A stretch of 22,059 nt of DNA from an uncultured Collinsella sp. (GCA_900540905.1 UQHR01000036.1:1-22059), one strand, 5' to 3'; numbered from the stretch's first letter, positions 6,878-15,350 are shown. Numbers and translations are program-made. The notes: generated by a model from the sequence alone, not told the origin.

Positions 6878-7705
6878 ATGCAAACTTACGAATCGGACGC
6901 CAATATCGGCAACATTAAGATTCTCGCCGTTGATATGGACAAGACGCTTCTCACCGACGAGCGCGTGTTGCCGCAGGGTCTTGATGAGCGCCTGGACAAG
7001 CTCGCCGAGGCTGGAATCGTGTTCTGCCCCGCTAGCGGACGTCCAGCCCCCAAGCTCGAGGAGATGTTCGAGGGCATCAAGAACCGCCTCGCCTTTTGTC
7101 CCGATAACGGAGCCTGCGTCATCTATCGCGGCAACTATATCTATAAGAGCAACATCGATGTGGCGCTGTATCAGCAGGTCTTGAGCCGTGCCTCGGAGGA
7201 CCCGCGCGCCGTTCCCGTCCTGTGCTGCTTCGACGAGTTCTACGTGCTTGCCCGCGACCATCAGTACCACGACGAGATCAGCGTCTACTACAACACAATC
7301 AACTACGTCGACAGCTTTGAGGGCATTGATTTCGAGTCCAACAAGATTTCGGTCTTCTTCCCCGGCTACGACGCCGAGCCCGCTTTCCGCGAGACCTATA
7401 GCCCCGAGTTCTCGGACAAGCTCTACGTCACCAACGCCGGGCGCGAGTGGATCGACTTTATGAACCTGGGTGTCGACAAGGGCGCCGGCGTCGCGCATCT
7501 GTGCGAGCAGCTCGGCATTGATATCGCCGATGCCGCCGCCGTGGGCGACACCTACAACGACATCCCCATGTTGGAGCGCGTCGGACACAGCTTTATCGTG
7601 GACAATGCCGAGGAACATATGAACGCGCATGCTAAGTGGCGCATTCCGAGCAACAACGACGGGGGCGTACTGACGCTCATCGACGCCATCTTGGCGGCTC
7701 GGTAA
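6878..7705 (+). CDS. HAD-superfamily phosphatase, Cof/YidA type (IIB)
   Basis: This 275-residue cytoplasmic phosphohydrolase has a Cof-type cap domain. Motif I is VDMDKT with the nucleophile Asp19 and acid/base Asp21. Motif II is PASGRP (Ser53). A lysine near 201 fits motif III, and motif IV is GDTYNDIPML (Asp224, Asp228). Related enzymes act on sugar phosphates or pyridoxal phosphate, but the substrate cannot be told from sequence. The start at 6878 follows GGAAGG. The first ten residues form a short extension before the hydrolase fold. The gene diverges from argG and converges on polA. Confidence 0.92.
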   Translation: MQTYESDANIGNIKILAVDMDKTLLTDERVLPQGLDERLDKLAEAGIVFCPASGRPAPKLEEMFEGIKNRLAFCPDNGACVIYRGNYIYKSNIDVALYQQVLSRASEDPRAVPVLCCFDEFYVLARDHQYHDEISVYYNTINYVDSFEGIDFESNKISVFFPGYDAEPAFRETYSPEFSDKLYVTNAGREWIDFMNLGVDKGAGVAHLCEQLGIDIADAAAVGDTYNDIPMLERVGHSFIVDNAEEHMNAHAKWRIPSNNDGGVLTLIDAILAAR

Positions 7706-7716
7706 TCTATCTCGTC

Positions 7717-7842
7717 GCCATGCCCGGGGCCGGCCGTTTGATTTTTGCTCGGTCAGGTCCTGGGCTCGCTCGAAGGCCACATTAAGTGGCCTTCGGCTCG
7801 TGCGGAATCTACAAAAATCAAACGGCCGGACCCGGGCATGGC
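7717..7842. repeat. 126-base two-tier inverted repeat between convergent genes
   Basis: A 31-base left arm (7717-7747, starting GCCATGCCCGGGG and ending TTTGATTTTTG) is complementary to 7812-7842 with a single mismatch. The interior holds a second perfect 10-bp hairpin (CGAAGGCCAC, 7771-7780, with 7786-7795) around an ATTAA loop. The element begins 12 bases after the HAD stop codon. It is longer than an ordinary terminator and has no U tract beyond the outer stem. It could be a bidirectional 3'-end element, a dispersed palindromic repeat or a structured RNA. No ORF lies inside and no target-site duplication was evident. Confidence 0.8.
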
Positions 7843-7910
7843 TACGTTGACTTGCTTGCCGCATGGATGGCGTCTTGGCGCCTAGATACTTTGGCTGATT
7901 TTTATTGAAC

Positions 7911-7950
7911 GAAGGACGCTCCTTGTTGATGAGGGGCGTCCTTCTGGTTT
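7911..7950. terminator. Terminator-like hairpin between the HAD gene and polA
   Basis: GAAGGACGCTCC (7911-7922) pairs with GGGGCGTCCTTC (7933-7944) including one G-U pair on the plus strand, and TGGTTTT follows. It lies about 30 bases beyond the polA stop and may act on transcripts from either side. The U tract is better on the plus strand. Confidence 0.6.
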
Positions 7951-7978
7951 TGGTTACTTTGGAATTGTGGTCGTGCCC

Positions 7979-10726
7979 TTACTTGGCGTCTGCCCAGGTC
8001 ACTCCAGTCGAAGCTTCGGCGATTAGGGGTACGCGTAGGTCTACGACGTGTTCCATAACGTCTTGGACCATGGCGGTCAGGCGCTCGACTTCGTTGACGG
8101 GGCACTCAAAGTCCAGTTCGTCGTGTACCTGCAAGATCATGTGGGCGGCAAAACCCTCTTCTTCCAGGCGGCGGCTTACGCGGGCCATGGCGATCTTGAT
8201 GATGTCGGCGGCGGTGCCCTGCATAGGATGGTTCATGGCCGTACGCTCACCAAAGCCGCGGAGCTGTGGGTTTTTGGCCTTGAGCTCGGGAATATGGCGA
8301 CGGCGGCCGTACATGGTCTCGGCGTAACCCGTTTGCTTGGCGCGCGCCACCACATTGTCGAGGAAAGTGCGCACGCCCGGGTAGGCCTCGTAGTAGCGGT
8401 CGATCATGTCGCGCGCCTCGGCCATCGAGATATGCAGCGACTGCGACAGACCGTAGGCCTGCTGGCCGTACACGATGCCAAAGTTCACGGCCTTGGCGCG
8501 GCTGCGTAGGTCGGGAGTCACCTCGGACACCGGCACGCCAAACACGCGCGCCGCCGTCTCGGCGTGGAAGTCCTCGCCTTCGTTAAAGGCGCGCACCAGG
8601 TGCTCGTCACCCGAGAGATGCGCGAGCAGGCGCAGCTCGATCTGCGAGTAGTCCACTGCCAAAAAGACGCTGCCCTCGCCCGCCGAGAACGCCGTCTTGA
8701 CGGTACGCCCCAGCACCGAGCGCGTCGGAATGTTCTGCAGGTTCGGGTCGCTCGAAGACAGACGCCCCGTCGCGGTGATGGTCTGGTTGTACGTGGTGTG
8801 CACACGACCGTCACCACGGCGCAGCGGACCTAGCGTGTCCAGATAGGTCGACTTAATCTTGGACTTCTCACGCCAGTCCAAAATCAGGCGCACGATCTCG
8901 TGGTCGCGGGCAAGGTCGCTCAGCACCTTGGCATTGGTCGAATAATAGCCGCGCTTAGTCTTCTTGAGGCCCTTGGTCGGAAGCCCCATCACATCAAAGA
9001 GCACGTGCGACAGCTGCATGGGACTGCCAATATTAAAGGTCTCGTCACCCGCCAGGTCGCGAATGCTGCGCTCGACCTCGGCAATCTGGGTCGCCAGACC
9101 CTCGGACAGACTGTGCAGGCGGTCGGGGTCCACGAGCATGCCCGCGCGCTCCATCTTGGCAAGTACCGGAACGAGCGGCATCTCGATGCCATCGAACACG
9201 TTGACGGCGTTCTCGCGGGCCATGCAGTCGCGCAACGGCGCCACGAGCGCCAGCGTCAGGGCGGCGGTGCGAGCGGCGAGCGGAGGAGCGTCCTCACCAG
9301 CACCCTCTGCGCCGCGCGCCGCAGGCAGCGTCATTTGCAGATACGTATCGGCAAGATATGCCTCATCGAACTCGGAGCGGTCGGAATCCAGCAGGTAGGC
9401 GGCGACCACGGTATCGAAGATACGCGTGGAATCAGCAGCGAGCGGATCCATGAGCTCGGGCTCAGAGGAATCGATGGGCGAAAGCTCGTGCAGGAGTGCC
9501 TTCATATCCGGGCTCGCCACACGACCCTCCATAAACAGGCGCGCAAGCACGCCGGCGATCGCGCCGTGGGCGGCGTTGAAGCCATCGACCGCAACCGCCG
9601 CACTGCTGTCGCCCTCCTCGAGCGCGAACAGGCCCTTGGACGTCGCCAACCATAGCGTGCGCGTCAGTCCAAAGAGCGCGCCTTCTTCCTTGTCGTCGTC
9701 CACCACGGCGGCAACCCACTCGCCGGCCTCAATCGCGCGGGAGACCTCAGCCGCCACGGCACCAAGCGCGTCGGCATCGCCGGCGGCGGCACGCACCATC
9801 GCAGGCATCTCAAACGCGCTGGCAGCCGCAGACCCGCCCTCGCCGCCGATCAGCGCCAAGAAACGGTTCTGCATAGCGGTGATGCCAAGCGTACCCAGCG
9901 CCGCGGACACTTCGTCGGCAGAAAACGCCGGGAAGGACGTCGCCTCAAAATCGAGCTCAACAGGCGCATCGGTGCGAATGGTCGCAACCTTGCGGCTCAG
10001 CAGGGCATCGTCGATGTGCGCACGCAGGTTCTCGCCCATCTTGCCCTTGACCTCGTCGGCGTGTGCGATGACCTCGTCCAGGCTTCCGTACTGCGCAATG
10101 AGCGCGCTCGCCTTTTTGGGGCCGATGCCCGGCACGCCGGGGATGTTATCGGACGTGTCGCCCTTCAGACCATAAAAGTCGGGCACGAGCGCCGGCGTGA
10201 TGCCGTGATACAGATCGTCCACGCTCTCGGGCGTCATAATCGCCACGTCGGACAGGCCCTTGCGGGTCGAGACCACGTTGACGTGCTCGGTCACGAGCTG
10301 ATACATATCGCGATCACCGGTCACCAGCAGCATGTCACAGCCGGCTTGCTCGCCCAGGCGCGCCATAGTGCCCAGGATGTCATCGCCTTCCCAGCCCTCG
10401 GACTGCAAAATCGGCACGTTGAGCGCGGCGAGCAGCTCCTTAATCATGGGAAACTGCGCGTGCAGATCCGGGTCCATGGGCGGGCGCTGAGCCTTGTACT
10501 GCGGCAGCATCTCCATGCGCACGCGCGGCTTGCCCTTGTCAAACGCCACGACAACGCCGTCGGGATTAAAGGCGTCAATCATCTTGAGGAACATATTCAA
10601 AAAGCCAAAGATCGCGTTGGTGGGACGACCGTCCGGCGCGTTCATGGTGGGCGGCACGGCGTGGAAGGCGCGGTGCATGAGCGAGTTGCCGTCGATGACG
10701 GCAAAGGTACGGCGCTTGTCAGACAT
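7979..10726 (-). CDS. polA: DNA polymerase I
   Basis: This 915-residue protein works in replication-primer removal and repair. The N-terminal 5'-3' nuclease domain (about 1-290) has IDGNSLMHRAFHA, LVTGDRDMYQLV and LKGDTSDNIPGVPGIGPKKA. The polymerase domain has motif A (VDYSQIELR, Asp692), motif B (RSRAKAVNFGIVYG, Lys745) and motif C (QVHDELDFE, 868-870). The middle 3'-5' exonuclease-like domain lacks the FDxET metal motif (the matching stretch reads VVDDDKEEGALFG) and the Exo II aspartate, so proofreading is probably lost, as in many Gram-positive Pol I enzymes. The start at 10726 follows GAGGT and gives MSDKRRTFAVIDGNS; the open frame continues 13 codons upstream without support. Confidence 0.96.
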   Translation of the reverse strand: MSDKRRTFAVIDGNSLMHRAFHAVPPTMNAPDGRPTNAIFGFLNMFLKMIDAFNPDGVVVAFDKGKPRVRMEMLPQYKAQRPPMDPDLHAQFPMIKELLAALNVPILQSEGWEGDDILGTMARLGEQAGCDMLLVTGDRDMYQLVTEHVNVVSTRKGLSDVAIMTPESVDDLYHGITPALVPDFYGLKGDTSDNIPGVPGIGPKKASALIAQYGSLDEVIAHADEVKGKMGENLRAHIDDALLSRKVATIRTDAPVELDFEATSFPAFSADEVSAALGTLGITAMQNRFLALIGGEGGSAAASAFEMPAMVRAAAGDADALGAVAAEVSRAIEAGEWVAAVVDDDKEEGALFGLTRTLWLATSKGLFALEEGDSSAAVAVDGFNAAHGAIAGVLARLFMEGRVASPDMKALLHELSPIDSSEPELMDPLAADSTRIFDTVVAAYLLDSDRSEFDEAYLADTYLQMTLPAARGAEGAGEDAPPLAARTAALTLALVAPLRDCMARENAVNVFDGIEMPLVPVLAKMERAGMLVDPDRLHSLSEGLATQIAEVERSIRDLAGDETFNIGSPMQLSHVLFDVMGLPTKGLKKTKRGYYSTNAKVLSDLARDHEIVRLILDWREKSKIKSTYLDTLGPLRRGDGRVHTTYNQTITATGRLSSSDPNLQNIPTRSVLGRTVKTAFSAGEGSVFLAVDYSQIELRLLAHLSGDEHLVRAFNEGEDFHAETAARVFGVPVSEVTPDLRSRAKAVNFGIVYGQQAYGLSQSLHISMAEARDMIDRYYEAYPGVRTFLDNVVARAKQTGYAETMYGRRRHIPELKAKNPQLRGFGERTAMNHPMQGTAADIIKIAMARVSRRLEEEGFAAHMILQVHDELDFECPVNEVERLTAMVQDVMEHVVDLRVPLIAEASTGVTWADAK

Positions 10727-10834
10727 ATTGAATACCTCGCTTTGGGCTGGGCACGGTTTGCTCACTCCAGTTTACACGCTCCCCGCCCCACGGCCACTGC
10801 ACATCAGGCTTCCCTGCCGCCGCGGGCCCGCGCG

Positions 10835-10843
10835 TGATACGAT
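10835..10843 (+). promoter_or_regulatory. Extended -10 promoter candidate for the M18 aminopeptidase gene
   Basis: TGATACGAT matches an extended -10 element (TGn plus TACGAT) about 50 bases upstream of the ATG. The region where a -35 hexamer would be is GC-rich and has no good match. Confidence 0.4.
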
Positions 10844-10892
10844 GGCTCACGGTACATCAACCAGCACGATCGATCCGAAAGGAGCCTGCGTC

Positions 10893-12290
10893 ATGGAGCG
10901 TCCCTGCGCATGGAAAAAGTACACGCCACAGCAGATCGAGGAGCTCGAGGAGCTTTGCCGCGGCTATAAGCAGTTTTTGAGCGAGAACAAGACTGAGCGC
11001 CTGTGCGTCAAGACCGGTATCAAGATGGCCGAGGAGGCGGGCTACGTCAATCTGGAGACCGTGATCGCCGAGGGCCACGCGCTCAAGGCCGGCGACAAGG
11101 TGTACGCCGCCAATCACGGCAAGGACCTCATGCTCGTCAACCTGGGCACCGCCCCGCTCGAGCAGGGCTTTAACATCCTGGGCGCCCACGTGGACTCGCC
11201 GCGCCTGGACCTTAAGCAGAACCCCGCCTTCGAGGCCGGCGACATGGCCTATCTCGACACGCACTACTACGGCGGCGTCAAGAGCTACCACTGGGTCGCT
11301 TCCCCGCTCGCACTCGTGGGCGTCATCTGCAAAAAGGACGGCACCACCGTCGACATCAACATCGGCGACAAGGCGGACGACCCGGTCTTCACCATCTCCG
11401 ACCTGCTGATCCACCTCTCGAGCGAGCAGATGGCCAAGCCCGCCAAGGACGCCGTCGATGCCGAGATCCTCGACGTGATCGTCGGCGGCCGCCCCGTCAA
11501 GTTTGACGAGGACGACAAAGACGCCCCCAAGGAGCCCGTCAAGCAGATGTTCCTTGACATCCTCAAGGAGCAGTACGACGTCGAGGAGGAGGACTTCCTC
11601 TCCGCCGAGATCGAGGTCGTGCCCGCCGGCCCGGCCCGTGACATGGGCCTCGACCGCTCCATGATTCTGGGCTATGGCCACGACGACCGCGTCTGCGCCT
11701 ATCCGTCCATGCTCGCCCAGATCAACGTCGCCAACGTGGAGCGCACGAGCATCACGCTCATCGTCGACAAGGAGGAGATCGGCTCCGTGGGTGCCACCGG
11801 CATGACGAGCCGCTTCTTCGAGAACACCGTCGCCGAGATCATGACGCTCGCCGGCGAGGATAGCCCGCTGGCCCTGCGCCGTGCACTCGCCCACAGCCGC
11901 ATGCTTTCCTCCGACGTGTCCGCCGGCTTCGACCCGGGCTATGCCGGCAAGTTCGAGACCAAGAACGCAGCCTTTATGGGTCGCGGCCTGTGCTTTAACA
12001 AGTACACGGGCAGCCGTGGCAAGGGCGGATCTAACGACGCCGACGCCGAGTACGTGGCCCTCGTCCGCGACATCATGGACGAGGCCGGCGTGGACTTCCA
12101 GACCTGCGAGCTCGGCCGCGTCAACGCGGGCGGCGGCGGCACCATCGCCTACATCATGGCCAAGTACGGCATGAACGTCATCGACTCCGGCGTTGCCGTC
12201 CTGTCCATGCACGCCCTGTGGGAGGTCGCCAACAAGGCCGATATCTACGAGGCATATCGCGGCTACAAGGCCTTCATCGAGCGCGCCTAA
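10893..12290 (+). CDS. M18-family metallo-aminopeptidase (aspartyl aminopeptidase type)
   Basis: This 465-residue enzyme removes N-terminal residues, typically acidic ones, from peptides in the cytoplasm, using two metal ions in a dodecameric shell. Metal and catalytic residues are visible: GAHVDSPRLD (His99, Asp101), VDKEEIGSVG (Glu294, Glu295), HSRMLSSDVSAGFDP (Asp341) and the C-terminal SMHALWE (His440). The frame is open far upstream through DNA antisense to polA. The ATG at 10893 with AAAGGAG eight bases before it gives the family-like start MERPCAWKKY. It is divergent from polA and upstream of the YaaA-family gene, from which a long terminator-like hairpin separates it. Confidence 0.93.
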   Translation: MERPCAWKKYTPQQIEELEELCRGYKQFLSENKTERLCVKTGIKMAEEAGYVNLETVIAEGHALKAGDKVYAANHGKDLMLVNLGTAPLEQGFNILGAHVDSPRLDLKQNPAFEAGDMAYLDTHYYGGVKSYHWVASPLALVGVICKKDGTTVDINIGDKADDPVFTISDLLIHLSSEQMAKPAKDAVDAEILDVIVGGRPVKFDEDDKDAPKEPVKQMFLDILKEQYDVEEEDFLSAEIEVVPAGPARDMGLDRSMILGYGHDDRVCAYPSMLAQINVANVERTSITLIVDKEEIGSVGATGMTSRFFENTVAEIMTLAGEDSPLALRRALAHSRMLSSDVSAGFDPGYAGKFETKNAAFMGRGLCFNKYTGSRGKGGSNDADAEYVALVRDIMDEAGVDFQTCELGRVNAGGGGTIAYIMAKYGMNVIDSGVAVLSMHALWEVANKADIYEAYRGYKAFIERA

Positions 12291-12303
12291 CCAACCCTTC
12301 ATC

Positions 12304-12378
12304 AGTTGCGGTGAAATACGGACTAAACTGGCCCATAAACGGCCAAAACAGACCGTATTCCACCGCAACTTCTTTTTT
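12304..12378 (+). terminator. Long hairpin plus U tract between the M18 peptidase gene and yaaA
   Basis: An 18-base arm (12304-12321, AGTTGCGGTGAAATACGG) pairs with 12353-12370 with one mismatch. A small inner GGCC/GGCC stem lies in the loop, and TCTTTTTT follows at once. This is a very strong intrinsic terminator. The T tract ends only 15 bases before the yaaA ATG, so no ordinary promoter fits between them. It may therefore attenuate yaaA as well as end the peptidase transcript. Confidence 0.8.
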
Positions 12379-12393
12379 GGCAGAGGAGAGTCC

Positions 12394-13203
12394 ATGCTGC
12401 AGGTCATCATTTCGCCCGCCAAACAGATGCGCGCGGCCCAAGATGCTTTTGAAGTCCTGGGCATTCCGCCTTTTGCGCACGAGACGGCTCGCCTCCACCG
12501 CGCACTGCTAGATATCGAACGGGATGAAGGCAGCGGCGGCCTGCAGACACTATGGAACGTGAGCGACAGGCTGCTTACAACGTGCCTGGATACGCTTCAC
12601 GAATTTATGCCCGTCCTGAGCGATGCCGACCTCGCCGATCCCGATATCGCGCGTCGAATCTCCCCCGCCGTCATGTCCTACCACGGCATCCAATACCAAA
12701 GCATGGAGCCCGAGGTCATGGATGCCGCACAGCTCGACTGGCTGCAAAACCATCTCTGGATCCTCTCGGGCCTTTACGGATGCGTACGCCCCTTCCATGC
12801 CGTTGAACCGTATCGGCTGGAGATGGGCGCGAAGCTTGCCGTCGACGGCGCCCGAGACCTCTACGCGTTTTGGGGCGACAGGCTCGCACGGGCTATCGCT
12901 CCGGTAGACTCCAACGCTACGATCGTCAACCTTGCCAGCGTGGAATACGCCAAAGCCGTTCTGACCCGCCTCACCACCGATGCCACGGTCGTCACATGTC
13001 TCTTTGGCGAAGGCGTCCGCAACGGCAAGCCCATCCAACGGTCGACCGCCAGCAAAAAAGCGCGCGGCTCCATGGTGCGCTGGATGGCAGAAAACAAACT
13101 CGTGGATGCAAGCGAACTTACCGCATTCAACATCGGCTATCGTCACATCCCCGAGCTTTCAGACAAAAACACCCTGGTTTTCATGAACGCGCAGGCACAA
13201 TAG
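12394..13203 (+). CDS. yaaA: YaaA-family (UPF0246/DUF328) peroxide stress protein
   Basis: This 269-residue protein has the family start MLQVIISPAK. Other family-like stretches are LYGCVRPFHAVEPYRLEMG, YAFWGDRLA, IVNLASVEYAK and the C-terminal FNIGYRHIPELSDKNTLVFM. E. coli YaaA lowers intracellular free iron during hydrogen peroxide stress, and the fold binds DNA; the role in this organism is inferred from family only. AGAGGAGAG precedes the ATG at suitable spacing. Expression probably depends on readthrough of the hairpin directly upstream, or on a promoter I have not identified. It converges on the membrane-anchored protein gene with a gap of only 23 bases. Confidence 0.9.
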   Translation: MLQVIISPAKQMRAAQDAFEVLGIPPFAHETARLHRALLDIERDEGSGGLQTLWNVSDRLLTTCLDTLHEFMPVLSDADLADPDIARRISPAVMSYHGIQYQSMEPEVMDAAQLDWLQNHLWILSGLYGCVRPFHAVEPYRLEMGAKLAVDGARDLYAFWGDRLARAIAPVDSNATIVNLASVEYAKAVLTRLTTDATVVTCLFGEGVRNGKPIQRSTASKKARGSMVRWMAENKLVDASELTAFNIGYRHIPELSDKNTLVFMNAQAQ

Positions 13204-13226
13204 GCCCGCCGTTTCCAAACACCCCG

Positions 13227-13748
13227 TTACTCCGCCAAGCCATCGGCCTTTGCAATCCCGTTTGTCGAACCGTCCTGATAGACAATCTTGACGTGCTCAA
13301 CCTCGGACACCGCAACACCCGTCGGAGGCTCCAGACGCCATTCCGTCAGGGCGATATCCATGGTCGTGGGCACATCTCCTTGATCTTTGAGCTTCACCGT
13401 GAGCGTTTTGAGTGCCGCGTCAAACGTCACGCGCTCGATCTCTTCACCTGGAATGGACCCACCACTCAGCTGCAACTGCACAAACTCATCGCGCGGGTAC
13501 CAATAATCGCCCGGAACGGCGAGCGTATTGGCATTACCGCCAGTACTCCTCACCGTCATAATCGGTAGGCTATCATCAGCCTCAAACTCCCAGGCAGCGC
13601 CGCCGCGACCGCCAAACGTCCAAATACAAAAGGCAATCACCAACACGGCAAGCACCGCAAAACCAATCGCGACAAGGCCATGGTGCGCACGGCTTTCCTC
13701 GGTCGACACATCCCACTGCATCTCTCGATATAGATGCTTGTCTTCCAT
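13227..13748 (-). CDS. Membrane-anchored protein of unknown function
   Basis: This 173-residue protein has a short N-terminal tail, one strong membrane segment at about 24-46 (GLVAIGFAVLAVLVIAFCIW), then a globular part predicted to be outside the cell. The outer part is rich in beta-like stretches (ADDSLPIMTVRSTGG, FDAALKTLTVKLKDQGDV, VKIVYQDGSTNG). I recognise no catalytic motif or family. Lack of a lipobox or cleavage site suggests a signal anchor. The ATG at 13748 follows GAGGAGG. The frame is open far upstream, but only as antisense to thiC. It is divergent from the thiamine genes; no functional link is evident. Confidence 0.8.
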   Translation of the reverse strand: MEDKHLYREMQWDVSTEESRAHHGLVAIGFAVLAVLVIAFCIWTFGGRGGAAWEFEADDSLPIMTVRSTGGNANTLAVPGDYWYPRDEFVQLQLSGGSIPGEEIERVTFDAALKTLTVKLKDQGDVPTTMDIALTEWRLEPPTGVAVSEVEHVKIVYQDGSTNGIAKADGLAE

Positions 13749-13798
13749 GTTCGCCTCCTCACGGGCACGCTCGTTAGGCCAATCGTACCCATTCGAGC

Positions 13799-13804
13799 TA
13801 TACT
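13799..13804 (+). promoter_or_regulatory. -10 element of the thiC transcript
   Basis: TATACT lies about 17 bases before the TPP riboswitch, so transcription would begin just upstream of the aptamer. No convincing -35 hexamer is present at standard spacing (TTAGGC sits 19 bases away). Confidence 0.45.
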
Positions 13805-13820
13805 TGAGCCCATTACATAA

Positions 13821-13915
13821 ACGGGGGGCTTGCAGGACAAGACGGCAGGCTGAGATTGGGCGCGCCCGCCCTGACCCGCAAACCTGATATGGGTAATGCC
13901 AACGAAGGGAGCCGT
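13821..13915 (+). promoter_or_regulatory. TPP riboswitch (THI element)
   Basis: The conserved aptamer cores are present in order: GGCTGAGATTGGG (CTGAGA at 13850-13855), then ACCTGAT (13882-13888), then GGGTAATGCCAACGAAGGGA (13891-13910). The apparent P1 pairing is ACGG (13821-13824) with CCGT (13912-13915). The 3' end of the aptamer contains GAAGGGAG, which is also the only good ribosome-binding site for thiC, whose ATG begins at 13920. Ligand binding would therefore hide the ribosome-binding site, implying translational control without a separate expression platform. Confidence 0.95.
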
Positions 13916-13919
13916 GCCA

Positions 13920-15254
13920 ATGAGCACACAGACCGAGCCCAAGCTCGTCACGCAAATCGACTTCGCCCGCGCCGGGCAGATCACGCCGCAGATGAAGGAG
14001 GTTGCCGAGCGCGAGCATCGCGCCCCCGAGTACATCCGCGAGCGCGTGGCCGACGGCCGCATCGCCATCCCCGCCAACATCGTGCATATCAAAAAAGGCA
14101 TGCGCGCCTTTGGTGTCGGCGAAGGCCTTTCCACCAAGGTCAACGTCAACCTGGGCATCTCGGGCGATAAGGCCGATGCCGCCGAGGAATGGAAGAAGGT
14201 CAAGATCGCCGAGGACTTTGGCGCCGACGCCATCATGGACCTCTCCAACTCGGGCAAGACACGCCAGTTCCGCCAGCAGCTCATCGACGAGACGCCGCTC
14301 ATGGTGGGCACCGTCCCCATGTACGACGCCATCGGCTACATGGAAAAGCCGCTGGTCAAGCTTACCAAGGATGACCTGCTCGAGGTCGTGCGCGCGCACG
14401 CCGAGGACGGCGTGGACTTTATGACCATCCACTGCGGCATCAACAAGTCGGTCACCAAGACCTTTAAGGAGACCGGCCGCCTGATGAACATCGTGAGCCG
14501 CGGCGGCTCACTGCTGTTTGGCTGGATGGAGGTCACCGGTAACGAGAACCCGTTCTATGAGTTCTACGACGAGTTGCTCGAGATTTGCCACGAGTACGAC
14601 GTGACGATTTCGCTCGGCGACTCCTGCCGCCCGGGCTGCCTCTACGACTCCAACGACGCCACCGAGACCGCCGAGATGATCGAGCTGGGCAAGCTGTGCA
14701 AGCGCGCTTGGGCCGCCGGCGTCCAGGTCATGGTCGAGGGCCCGGGTCACATGGCGCTCGACGAGATCGCCGCCAACATGAAACTGCAGAAGCGCCTGTG
14801 CCACAATGCTCCGTTCTATGTGCTCGGGCCGCTGGTGACCGATATCGGCGTGGGTTACGACCACATCACCGCTGCCATCGGCGGCGCCATCTCCGCCAGC
14901 TCCGGTGCCGACTTCCTGTGCTACGTGACACCGGCAGAGCACCTATGCCTGCCCAACGCCCAGGATGTGCTCGACGGCCTCATGGCCACCAAGATCGCCG
15001 CACACGCCGCCGACATCGCCAAAAAGGTGCCCCACGCCCGCGACATGGACGACAAGATGGGCCAGGCACGCCGCAAGCTCGACTGGGACGCCATGTGGAA
15101 GTGCGCGCTCGACCCGGTTACGGGCAAGAAGCGCTACGAGGAGTCCCCCGCCGCCACCGAGGGCACTTGCACCATGTGTGGCAAGATGTGCGCCGTCCGC
15201 ACCGTCAACAAAATCTTCGAGGGCACCACGATCGACCTCGGCATGGAGGACTAG
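13920..15254 (+). CDS. thiC: Phosphomethylpyrimidine synthase (HMP-P synthase)
   Basis: This 444-residue radical-SAM enzyme rearranges aminoimidazole ribotide into hydroxymethylpyrimidine phosphate for thiamine synthesis. It lacks the long N-terminal domain of proteobacterial ThiC and has the shorter form. The C-terminal cluster motif CTMCGKMC gives ligands at 417, 420 and 424 (CX2CX3C). Family stretches such as TIHCGI, RGGSLLFGWM, LGDSCRPGC and EGPGHM are present. The ATG at 13920 is chosen because it follows the riboswitch-embedded ribosome-binding site; an in-frame ATG 8 codons earlier lies inside the aptamer. It is followed by thiD after about 180 bases. Confidence 0.97.
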   Translation: MSTQTEPKLVTQIDFARAGQITPQMKEVAEREHRAPEYIRERVADGRIAIPANIVHIKKGMRAFGVGEGLSTKVNVNLGISGDKADAAEEWKKVKIAEDFGADAIMDLSNSGKTRQFRQQLIDETPLMVGTVPMYDAIGYMEKPLVKLTKDDLLEVVRAHAEDGVDFMTIHCGINKSVTKTFKETGRLMNIVSRGGSLLFGWMEVTGNENPFYEFYDELLEICHEYDVTISLGDSCRPGCLYDSNDATETAEMIELGKLCKRAWAAGVQVMVEGPGHMALDEIAANMKLQKRLCHNAPFYVLGPLVTDIGVGYDHITAAIGGAISASSGADFLCYVTPAEHLCLPNAQDVLDGLMATKIAAHAADIAKKVPHARDMDDKMGQARRKLDWDAMWKCALDPVTGKKRYEESPAATEGTCTMCGKMCAVRTVNKIFEGTTIDLGMED

Positions 15255-15350
15255 CCCTGTCGCCGCGGCCGCTTCTGGCGGCGAGCCGGTGCCTGTCAAT
15301 TGTTGACGTGTGAACATTTGCTTGCATTTGCGTAAAGATTGCATCGCCCG

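Noticed and set aside
6460..6918. 152-codon plus-strand ORF between argG and the HAD gene
   Set aside because: No ribosome-binding site, not protein-like, overlaps the HAD start in another frame and runs antisense through the Arg leader peptide, which has better support.
7889..7899. ACTTTGGCTGAT shared with about 21590, after both long inverted repeats
   Set aside because: A 12-base match within 22 kb is expected by chance several times; nothing else in the flanks matches.
10857..12464. 535-codon minus-strand ORF opposite the M18 peptidase gene
   Set aside because: It is antisense to a gene with all metal ligands intact and has the repetitive Val/Asp/Gly/Leu composition typical of a shadow frame.
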